A stretch of DNA of 64,000 nt from contig NC_134962.1 in assembly GCF_965638725.1 (NCBI RefSeq), positions 7,137,501 to 7,201,500 of the forward strand, in the 5' to 3' direction. The position numbers and the translations under genes were made by a program. The notes beneath the pieces are model-generated. The model worked only from the letters and a program-made list of their open reading frames with translations, was not told the origin of the DNA and searched no databases. The stretch is from Aptenodytes patagonicus (Eukaryota > Chordata > Aves > Sphenisciformes > Spheniscidae). This document shows positions 41,735-50,830 of the stretch, piece after piece (positions within the stretch are counted from its first letter, which is position 1; each line of letters starts with the position of its first letter).

Positions 41735-42000
41735 CCTACCGACCCTTCCTTCTGCCTCCCTCGCTCTCCCCCTAAAATGGCGACCGGAGCCCTGAGCGCA
41801 TCGATTGGCGGCGGCGGCAGGGGAGGAGGCGGCGGCGGCGGCCGGGACCGAAGAATGCTCCTCCGCGAAGGCTGCTGCATCGAGCGCCCGCAAATCGATT
41901 GGAGGCGACTCTTGAAGGAGAGAATCGCAGCATCACATGACCGTGACGCCCCGCGCGCGCGCCCGGGCACTGGCAGGTCCCACTGTGTCACGTGACGGAT
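41735..42000 (-). promoter_or_regulatory. Probable CSTF1 promoter and first non-coding exon
   Basis: A CpG island. On the minus strand two CCAAT boxes (ATTGG on plus) lie within ATCGATTGG repeats near 41800 and 41895. A CLEAR-type E-box GTCACGTGAC lies at 41987-41996, and a second E-box-like TCACATGACC at about 41934-41943. A YY1-like AAAATGGCGACC lies near 41774 on the plus strand. A donor-like GGTCG|GTAGGT near 41740 could end a non-coding exon spliced to the acceptor at 41029. The transcription start is inferred. Confidence 0.5.
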
Positions 42001-43737
42001 GAGGCGCCGAGGGAGCCCCCGAGCGGCGGGGAGGGGCGGGGGCGGGGGGGGGCCGCGGCGGGCAGGGCCGGGCCGGGCCGGGCCAGGGCGGCACGGCGAC
42101 CCGCCGCGGCGTCCGGGGGTCCCTCTCCCCCTTTTCCCTCCGGGGAGGTCGGGGCCTTGGCCGAGGCCGGCAGAGCCGCGCTCAGGGCGGGACGCGGGCG
42201 ACAGGCCCCGCCGGCCGAGCAGCCCGGGGAGCTGCGGGGGGCCGGCTCCTAACAGGAGGGCGACTGACGGCGGGAGGCGGGGGGGGGTGGTGGGGGGTGG
42301 CCGGGGTTCTTTTGTGTCCCAGCTGCAAAGCTCCGAAACGCTGCTTCCGCTGAGACACCGGGATCCCAAACACGGGGACGTGAGCGGGCCGTGAAATAAC
42401 AAGTCGCTGGCACTGCTGCTCAGCGCCGCAGGCCTCCCCGAGGGTTTCAGCCACCTGGGCTGCACAGTCGCACGCATCTTGCGCTGCCAGACTGCACGGT
42501 CTCTCGGCAGGCTGCGAGCCTGTCCCGAGAGCGCACCACCCCCCTCCCAAAAGTCCTACTCACGTCAGCCTCAAGAAACGGCAGTCGAAGTGGACGCGGG
42601 TCAAGGAGGGGGGATGCCATGCTACCCATGCCCCGTGGCAGCTGACGTCTATCACATGCCGCAGCGACACGACGACCTGACATCTTCTTTTTACCTATCC
42701 TGTATCACTTGTAAACACCAACACACACACCAGGGTCGCCTTCGCACTTGTTTTCGGCACCGCAGAGACAGTTAAAAGTTGCCTTCAATCACGGTTCTTC
42801 AGAGGCCCGAAGTACTGAACCTAGTTTCGGCTGCCGCTTGTCACCCAGCGGCCGAGGTCCCCCTCACCGGTGTGAGCAGGACCACTCAGGCAGCCGGCAA
42901 CTGAGTCAGCACAGCAGCCTCACGCTCCCTTTGCGCTGCTACTCACGAACTGCGCTCACTGATCGTCCGCTGCCGGCGTCGTCCCGCTGCCGCCCAGCGC
43001 CTCCTCGAGAACCCGTGGGGTTTTGGAAGCTACCACGGGCTGCGGATCACCGCCGGTGTGACAGGAGGGGTCCGCGGGCCGGCGAAGGCACCTCAGGCCA
43101 GGCGTCCCCTGGCGCGCTGCGCTGTGCCGAGGCGGGCGTCCCCTTCGCACTTGTCCTCAAGAGCCGACGGCACGTGGAGCGCTGCCCTGGGCCGCACGTC
43201 CGGGAGAGCGCGAGGCGGAGGCCCGCTTCGCCCCTCGGCCCGTCCTCCCGCTCCTCGGGGCTGCGAGCTGCCACCCGGGGCGCCTACCTCGCCGGCTGGA
43301 CACAATGGCCCCCGGCCCCACTCGCGCTCGGCTCCACGCGAGGTGGCAGCACCGCCTCTCCCTCGGCCCGGGGCGGCGGGTGCGTGTGCGGAGGAGGAGA
43401 GGGAAGAGGCTGGTGCCTCGCGGGATGCGGGACTAACCTGCCGCCCTTCCCCCCGCCGCCGGCGGCACGCTCCGAGGCCTCAGCGGCTGTGAGGAAGGGA
43501 TGGTAGTTGTAGCGTTGCCACAGGTGGGTGGTCTGGGCGTACGCGATTTGCGTAACGGAAGACCCGGCCAGGCAGAGACTTTGCGGAGAAAAGTGTGTAA
43601 GCGGGGCGCCGATCCACGCAGTTGGAGTACGGAAGGAGGCAGCGGCGGAGCGACGGTACGAAAATACGCATGTAGCGCAAACACCGCCCTCGGGGCGGGC
43701 GGGCCGGACCTACCCGGGATACGCAGCAGGCTGCCGT

Positions 43738-43926
43738 TGCGCATGCGCCCCAGAGGCTCGCGGCGACGAGGCTCGGCCTCGCAACGAGCGGTGCGTGCGG
43801 AGAGCCAATCGGCGGGCGGGCCGGTTGAAAAGGAGCCAATCAGCGGGCGCGAGCGGCGGGAGAGGGGCCAATGGCGAGAGGCGGTAGTTTAAAGGGTATT
43901 TAAGGGAGGGCGGTTTGAATTCAAAC
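43738..43926 (+). promoter_or_regulatory. AURKA core promoter: NRF1 site, three CCAAT boxes, two CDE/CHR modules
   Basis: An NRF1 consensus TGCGCATGCGCC lies at 43738-43749. CCAAT boxes (NF-Y) at 43805-43809, 43836-43840 and 43868-43872 are spaced 31 and 32 bp apart, typical of G2/M genes. GGCGG next to TTTAAA (about 43880-43893) and GGCGG next to TTTGAA (43909-43919) match CDE/CHR elements bound by DREAM and MMB complexes. TTTGAA sits inside the palindrome GTTTGAATTCAAAC (43913-43926). Transcription probably starts near 43920. Confidence 0.7.
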
Positions 43927-44306
43927 AGCCGCGGCGGCCGGAGGGAGCGGAGGCCGGGGGTGAGCGGGCGGCCGGGGCGCGACCCGCGGGCAGGGCCGCG
44001 GCGCGGGGGATCCTGCCCGCCGGAGGGGCTGCCGGGGGGGGGGGTGTTGCCAGGGAGGGGGGGTGTTGCCAGGGAGGGGCTCGGCCGGTGCGAGACTGCG
44101 AGCGCAGGCTGGTGGTCGCGGGGCAGGAGTATGAGGCGGTGCGCTGCGGCGGGACGGCCGGCCCTGCCTCGGGGCCTCCCGGCGTTCGAAGGGGCGCACG
44201 TCTGTGAAGAAGAGCTCCGAGGCGAGGTGTTTTCTGTAGAAGTGACCCCTCTTCTCTACGTCTCATCCGTAGGCTAAGCTATATGCGGCTCTTCTCCTCG
44301 GGCACT

Positions 44307-44360
44307 ATGGACAAGAATGCGAAAGAGAACCGTTCTGGATACCCTAGTCGTGCTATGAAA
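44307..44360 (+). CDS. AURKA: AURKA coding exon 1
   Basis: Encodes 18 residues, [18 protein letters not shown], including the KEN box; the donor is AAA|GTAGGT. The ATG at 44307 has a strong context (A at -3, G at +4). An in-frame ATG lies eight codons upstream (44283) in a poor context. A pyrimidine-rich CTCATCCGTAG before 44274 looks like an acceptor, which implies a separate non-coding leader exon. Confidence 0.88.
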
Positions 44361-47300
44361 GTAGGTGACTTATTAGGTCGGTGGGTGTATTATTCCTGAT
44401 CACACAATAGCTACAGGCTTCAAATTGTCTGTGGTAATTATTGTTAACTGTGCTAAGTAACAAAAAGGGGGAAAATTGTCTTGAACCGAAGCTTTCTGTG
44501 CACAGGAAACAACTGCTGACTTCATCTTTCAATAGCCTTCTCCTGAAGAGAACTGTGTCTGAGGCTTACTTCTTTTAATTGTTGATATTGTATTTCATAC
44601 TTGAATTGGAAAATCCTCCTAATATTTTAATTATAATCTAAGATCATTTAAAGAGAGTGCAAATGTGTGTTGGCAACTTATCCCAGATATGGCTTCCAAA
44701 AGCAAGTGTTGTGTTAATGTCACTATTCTTATGCCCGTGCAGGAGTACTCAAGATCGCCCTGACTACATATTTTTGTATATAGAAACATAGACAGTTTCT
44801 CATTATTTTAACTTAAAAACAAAGAGGTCTTGTTAAGGTTTTGGAATAGCATAAGCAAAACTTTTTAATCGAGCTGTTGATACGTTATTTTCAGTGAATG
44901 GAACCAGAAGACTAAATAACATCTAGGGGAAGAAAGAAATACAAATTGTTGCATTAGAAGGAAAAAAAAGTGAGAAGCCTAATCATTAGCATTTGAACTT
45001 AATTGTAGGCAAACTATCCTAAAACAAATAAGAATTTCTTAAATATAAGCCTAAACTACCTTCCCTTACTGGAAGCAAAAGATTAACAGTAGGTAGCTGA
45101 ACCTTACTAAATAAACTTGCTTTGTTCTGCTGAACTCCTGTTGCAGCACAAGGTGTATCAGGATGAAGAGCATTAAAGGGAGCAATGTATGTTTTTATAG
45201 TAAGGATCTGCTGTCTTACCACCTTTGGCTGATATTCTTCAGATGTGTGTGGAAAAGTTCTTCTGCTAGCTATAAATAAGCATGCTCTTGACAAGAAGTA
45301 GTCACCAGGTTTCTACAATGTAGAAATTTAAGAGTGTTTTCATTCTTAAAACATAATATCAGAATACCTTAACATTTCCTGTTAATGTGCTTTGTATTTT
45401 TTTCTGCTCTACTGAATGGGGCCATAAAGGTTACAGTATGCTATTCTACAATTAATATATAATTTTTTCTTTTTGCAGATTGCTAATCCCATTGGGGATG
45501 GCCCGAAACGTGTCCCTGTGTCTCAGCATTCTGCCCAGAGCCGGTTACTGAACAGTGGAGTTCAAGCACAACGTGTTCTGTGTCCTTCAAACTTTGCCCA
45601 GCGAGTTCCTGTGCAATCACAAAAATCTGTACTGTCAAACCAAAAACTGTCTAATAACCAGACAACGCAGCAGCCCCGACCAAATTTTCTGGTCCAACTG
45701 ACTGCTAGGCCTCAGGTTCCCAGCAAGAGCAATGAAAAACCTCAACAGGCTCCAGTACCTGGTAATTCTGAAGATCACGTACACGTATTTATACAGTTGT
45801 GACACTTGGGATGCTTCTGTTCTATGAAGCAGAGTGCAATGCAGAAAACTTAAAGCTGATGATGATGTGAAACAGTCCTGTAGAGAAGTATGTGGTTGTA
45901 CCCAGAAACAGAATAGCAGCACATACTGCAGCTTAGATGTTACTGCACTACTGTTGTTGCCAGGATTACTCATTTAGAGCCAATATGGGTGTTGAAAAAT
46001 TTCCAGATGCTCACTGGTCAGCTATGAACTAATGTAATTGGCATTCACACGTCACAGTTTTTTCCAGTATTCAAGTTAATCTCCTATACACAATAATACT
46101 GTATTCTTTGGGGGGGGGGGAAGCTTAGTGGGGTTTTCTTGATTTTAAGAAAGCTTTTAAAATTACACTTTGATAGCACTAATAACTGCTATACTGCTTT
46201 GCCAATAGTAAGCTACACTAGGTTTAAAATGTCATTGGATGTATTCTAAAACTGTTGCAGATTCTGCACGAAGGTTAGATTTGCTCCCATGTGAATGTTT
46301 CTATTGTGTTCATGAGTCTGGTTCATAAAGCTCATCTACTTCTCTATATGTAGCAAAAAATTCTGAAGCAGAAAGCACCTCTAAACAGAAAAATGAAGAG
46401 ACTACTAAAAAGAAAAATGAAGAGACTAAAAAGTAAGTTGCATGCCTAAATTGTTTTAGCTAACTGAGTCCTGTTGGATTAGGCTTGTTTTAAACTTCTA
46501 GGACTTTATGCTGCAACTAAGTTGCAGCTAAGCTGAAGGCTACTTGAGCCCCTCGGTTGTGGAGATGAGTGGCCCTACACTTCAGAGACAACATATGAAA
46601 CTCTAGGCAAGTTTACTTCGACCTGATAATTCTCAGGAACAAGGACTTCCTGTAATCTAAAGAAAACTTCTGGATAAATGAGTAATAGCTCTTCCCACGA
46701 GAGAACACTGATAGCCACTGCTCCAATCACAAGATGTACATGTGAAAACAAAGCCTCCTTCATATGTGTGAGAGGCCGGAGGATGAAGTTAGGTTTGTAG
46801 TATGGTTACCTTAAATAGTGCAGTTCTGACATGCGCTAGTAAGTACATCCGTATTAAGTGTATTGAAATGAGCCTGGCCTGGTATACAGAGTTTTTGCTT
46901 TGTAGTAGTGTGGTTGATGTTAGTATCTCTGTGCATAAGTTTTAGGAAGGAAGAGACTAGCTTTCAGAACTTTCTTTTGAAAAGTCTCAATTCTATCCTC
47001 TTGGTGGTGTTCTCTTAAAGACTAAAATCTAGCTCAGATCACTGTCTGTTGAACAGGAACATTATTGATTGTAAATCTGGGAGTCAAAGCCCACACAAGT
47101 ATCGAGCTTTTGTAACTATCTTTCCTCTTGCAGACGGCAGTGGTCTCTTGATGATTTTGAAATTGGTCGTCCTCTGGGGAAAGGAAAATTTGGAAATGTG
47201 TACCTGGCACGTGAAAAGCAGAGTAAATTTATTCTTGCACTGAAAGTGCTCTTTAAAACGCAACTGGAGGAAGCCGGTGTAGAACATCAACTACGAAGAG

Positions 47301-50300
47301 AAGTTGAAATACAGTCTCATCTTAGGTAAAGTTTAGTGACCAGTTACACTCTGTTTTTTTTTGTGTTCAAATAAACAAAGTAACCTTGTTTATGATAACA
47401 TACCCTCTTGAAGAAAAGAGAAGTTTCTTTTTAAACATGTGACACCTTGAAATTGCTAGTTGGGATTCTTGTCTTTCTGCACCAAGATTTACCTTTGTCT
47501 AGCTTGCAATGAAGTAACCTCTGGTAACAAATCTTCCTATTAACAAAAAAACCCAAACCCTTGTCTGTGGGTAACTGCAATGTCTCAAGAGTACGAGCTT
47601 GTTTCTGGTATTCTGTTTCCTGGAAAATAAGCCCAACTTGCTGAAGAAATCAGTTGTTTCACAGAAAGTTTTTAAAGTGTTTAAGCTTAAATTCCAAAAC
47701 CCATAGGAATTGGCACCTTCAATGATAATCCACTTTTCCAACTGCTGTAGAAAGGTATGTTCAAGAAGATATGAATTAGCCAAAGTCTTGGCTAGCTGCT
47801 TGCTAGTAGGGAGTCTAAGCTGCTGCTTTGATAAATACCATCCATCTGCTATGAAGCTCTCCTAATGGGTATGTTGTAAGCTGAAGGAACGCTTACAAGA
47901 TGTTGAAGTTCCTATGCTTGCTTGAAAAGGGGAAGGCAGGAAAGGGAAATTAAAGTTACATGGACAAATACCTTGTTCAGAAGAAAACTTAATCTTTTTG
48001 CAGGCACCCCAACATTCTCAGATTATATGGCTACTTCCACGATGTTACAAGAGTCTACCTTATTCTAGAGTATGCACCTCGTGGAGAAGTCTACAAAGAA
48101 CTTCAGAAGCTTACCAAGTTTGATGAGCAAAGAACTGCTACTGTAGGTTGTTCTAGCTTCTTATACATTACTTGGTCTTCATACCTGGAATATCTGCAGC
48201 ATAAAGCTAGCTCTTCAGATAGGAGTTCTGTATTCTGTTGTGTGAAACTGAGATTCCTTAGATGCTAGTTTGCTTGTGCACTTGTAAGAAGGAATAAGTT
48301 GGGAAGACAAATTACTGCACAGCACTAATATAACAATGTTCAGCATTGCTTAATATTGCAAGTGCTTGGTCACTTCAGGCAGAGCCTGTATTGCCAGACT
48401 TCAAGGGTTTAAGGAATAATTGCTCTAACTTAAACTACTAATTATGCCTAGGAAAGGCTACACTGTAGCCAGATTAGCTAAAGTGACAATGTCTTTATAC
48501 TTTAAAGATTTATTCTTTTTCTAAATACAGTACATCACAGAACTAGCAGATGCGCTGTCATACTGTCATTCAAAGAATGTGATTCACCGAGACATCAAGC
48601 CAGAAAACTTGCTGCTTGGCTCAAATGGAGAATTAAAAATTGCTGACTTTGGATGGTCTGTGCATGCTCCATCTTCTAGGTGAGAATGCAATATATATTT
48701 ATGCAGTGAAATACTTCTGTAGTGAAAATGTTAGCTTTTTTGTCACACTTAGAGTTGTGGAATGGAGGTAAATGTCAACTTCCTAAAATACTGGGAAAAA
48801 AATCCTTTAAGAACAGGGCCACTGCAGCAAAGGTCTTACTAGTCAACTGGTGTAGTAGAGAGGGAATGTTATTATCCTGTTTTTTCAACTTGCATAGTTC
48901 AAAACTTGCTGAACCCAAAACAAGTGAAGAAGGTTGTAGGGTTATAGTGGTCCCTGAGATGACAGACCAGTGCTTGTGTTCAAACATCACACTAGCAACA
49001 TACTTAAGACATTTCCTTAATTAGTCTGCATTGCACCTGATGAAGTTAGACTACATTTGATCTAGCAAATGGGATGGAGAAAAGGAAGGATAAGACTGAA
49101 TGCAGTGACTGAGATGCTTTAAAGCAAAAGTAGAAAACTTACTGCTGGAACTTCTTTACCAGGTGCTCTGGTGGTGCCAAGTCTATCCAGGGTAGACTGC
49201 ACTGAGGTACAGATGATTGCCAGCATTAGCTTCTATCTGGCTCTTGAAGTGGGTCTTATAATTGCCATAATCAGTAAGTAATCAACTTAGACTTTTCTTC
49301 AGGAGAACAACTCTCTGTGGAACACTTGACTACCTGCCTCCTGAAATGATTGAGGGAAGAACACACGATGAAAAGGTGGATATTTGGAGCCTGGGAGTTC
49401 TGTGCTATGAATTCCTTGTAGGGAAACCACCTTTTGAAGCAGAAACATACCAGGAAACCTACAGAGCTATTTCCAGGGTATGTGCCAACACTTATCTGGA
49501 CTAGCTGAATTGTGCTGCCTTTCAGTTCTGTTGTCTTATTGAAGCTTAACAAATGGTCATCTTGAAGAAGGGAATGTGTTATAACTAGAACTGTAGCAAG
49601 ACATAATGATATGCATAAAACTAGATCCCTAAAGCTGTCTTCAGTCATTCAGTAGAATGACTATAAGAGACCTTAAGATACATTGCCTTACTTCCTTGGT
49701 TCTACTGTTTCTGCCTGCATCTGAACTTCTACCTCTTTCATAAAGCAACTAATCTTCTCCATATCTTTCCTTTTCCAATTTAAAAAATGAATATTTAACA
49801 TTCAAGGTGTTACTAAAAATACATAAGCCTAACTTTTCCTGTTGTATACCCTAGAAAGGTTCCAGCAAACTAATCTTGTTTGAAGTACATTGAAAAATGC
49901 ACTAGCTTAACTTCCACAAGCAGTGAGAACCTTGTTTTCTTCAGGATTGTGATAAAATTACTTAATCTCATCTCAATAGGCATAAGGTACATAGCCCACA
50001 AGGCTGACACAGCTCTCCTTTCTAGATCTACCTTGGAGGGTAGAGCCCTTTTGTCTTTCTAGTTTGGTTATTGCCAAAGAACTTTTGCGTCATCTTTAGT
50101 GTCCTTCCTCTTCCTTAGGTGGAATTCAAGTTTCCTCCATTTGTAACAGAAGGTGCGAGGGATTTAATTTCAAAGCTTCTGAAGCATAACCCATTCCATC
50201 GACTGCCCCTGAAGGAAGTGCTGCTTCATCCCTGGATTACAGCAAACTCTACAAAGATGCCCAACAGCAGAAAGAGTGATGTTGCTGCCCCACCCAGAAC

Positions 50301-50304
50301 ATAG
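44307..50304 (+). CDS. AURKA: AURKA (Aurora kinase A), eight coding exons
   Basis: A mitotic Ser/Thr kinase of centrosomes and spindle poles, activated by TPX2. Coding exons: 44307-44360, 45479-45761, 46354-46432, 47134-47325, 48004-48142, 48531-48679, 49303-49477 and 50119-50304, giving 418 residues (human 403). The N-terminus has a KEN box (residues 6-8) and a conserved A-box-like segment ([16 protein letters not shown]), both APC/C-Cdh1 degradation signals. The kinase domain has [11 protein letters not shown], Lys176 in [14 protein letters not shown] (Asp270), ADFG (Asp288), activation-loop RRTTLCG (Thr302, human Thr288) and PPEM. The Gly in RLYGYFHD (human Gly198) marks it as Aurora A, not B. 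The C-lobe D-box RLPL keeps the RxxL pattern. The hinge reads [10 protein letters not shown] (see findings). All introns are GT-AG in consistent phase. Confidence 0.97.
45479..45761 (+). CDS. AURKA: AURKA coding exon 2
   Basis: The acceptor is CTTTTTGCAG|ATTGCT and the donor GTACCTG|GTAATT, which departs from consensus. It encodes most of the disordered N-terminus including [11 protein letters not shown] and [13 protein letters not shown]. Confidence 0.93.
46354..46432 (+). CDS. AURKA: AURKA coding exon 3
   Basis: The acceptor is TATATGTAG|CAAAAAAT and the donor AAAAA|GTAAGT. It encodes a short Lys/Glu-rich linker with an internal 8-residue near-repeat, KQKNEETT followed by KKKNEETK. Confidence 0.92.
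47134..47325 (+). CDS. AURKA: AURKA coding exon 4
   Basis: The acceptor is CTCTTGCAG|ACGGCAG and the donor CTTAG|GTAAAG. It encodes [20 protein letters not shown] and continues to EIQSHLR: the glycine loop and catalytic Lys176. Confidence 0.96.
48004..48142 (+). CDS. AURKA: AURKA coding exon 5
   Basis: The acceptor is TTTTTGCAG|GCACCCC and the donor GCTACT|GTAGGT. It encodes [13 protein letters not shown], the hinge [12 protein letters not shown] and FDEQRTAT. Confidence 0.96.
48531..48679 (+). CDS. AURKA: AURKA coding exon 6
   Basis: The acceptor is CTAAATACAG|TACATC and the donor TCTAG|GTGAGA. It encodes [14 protein letters not shown], the catalytic loop [11 protein letters not shown] and [13 protein letters not shown]. 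Confidence 0.96.
49303..49477 (+). CDS. AURKA: AURKA coding exon 7
   Basis: The acceptor is TTCTTCAG|GAGAAC and the donor TCCAGG|GTATGT. It encodes the activation loop [20 protein letters not shown] and on to [13 protein letters not shown]. Confidence 0.96.
50119..50304 (+). CDS. AURKA: AURKA last coding exon
   Basis: The acceptor is CTTCCTTAG|GTGGAA. It encodes [20 protein letters not shown], the D-box region [16 protein letters not shown] and a C-terminal tail ending in APPRT with a TAG stop. Confidence 0.96.
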   Translation: MEFKFPPFVTEGARDLISKLLKHNPFHRLPLKEVLLHPWITANSTKMPNSRKSDVAAPPRT

Positions 50305-50830
50305 TCTTAGCAGGAGTAACCTCATGGGATCAACAAGAGGAGTCTTGTACTGTGACTACTGTAATGCTTACAATAGGAAAAGCAGGTCTTGGAATCTAAT
50401 GGCGATTGGAATGCAAATCTTTGGCTTGGCCATCTTAAACTCTAATTGCAATGTAAAATTATTTGACTTTTAGCTGGAGGCTGTGGAATACTTAATATAC
50501 TTGAAATCGTTACATGTGGGCCAGGTTTGTTGGTGTAAGTATTAAGCTGTTCAAGGCTCTTATGGTGTGGTCTGTCCTGGTAATGGTTCATTGTTCCAAC
50601 AACAAGAGGAAGTTGTCGTTCTAGCTTATTGAACAGTGCAATATCCCGGAGATACCTTCCTCCTAACTTACTGGGCTGCTAAGAGTATCATAACTGTGGT
50701 GTAATCTGAAACTGAGCGAGGTGAATGCATTTCTCTACATGTCCTAAAAATGTGTGCATTGTTTGTCTCTATTTTGTCTTAAATGTGAGCACTCAACTTT
50801 TTAAATAAAGACTTGTTATATACTGCCACC
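50305..50830 (+). other. AURKA 3' UTR with AATAAA poly(A) signal
   Basis: AATAAA lies at 50804-50809 in TTTTTAAATAAAGAC, the first canonical signal after the stop. Cleavage is expected some 15-30 nt further on, giving a 3' UTR of about 0.52 kb. Confidence 0.65.

Larger units (their letters stand above)
41300..44280. promoter_or_regulatory. CpG-rich interval between divergent CSTF1 and AURKA
   Basis: Nearly 3 kb of GC-rich, CpG-dense sequence with two denser parts (about 41.4-42.4 kb and 42.9-44.2 kb). Long open frames here on both strands are composition artefacts without domains. A further minus-strand donor-like GGCAG|GTTAGT at 43438 could end an alternative CSTF1 leader exon. The poly-G run at 44034-44044 is a short homopolymer. 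Confidence 0.7.
44361..50118 (+). other. AURKA introns
   Basis: Seven introns of about 0.4 to 1.1 kb. All are AT-rich and show no nested gene, RNA gene or recognisable mobile element. A short G-run lies at 46109-46118 in intron 2. Confidence 0.7.

Noticed and set aside
41377-42477. 366-codon open frame on the minus strand in the CSTF1-AURKA interval
   Set aside because: The sequence is a CpG island with very high GC, so stops are rare. The translation is Pro/Arg/Gly-rich without a domain, and overlapping open frames exist in several other frames.
42748-43506. 252-codon plus-strand frame
   Set aside because: Low-complexity Arg/Ser/Pro-rich translation in a CpG island with no recognisable domain. 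No splice or expression evidence is visible.
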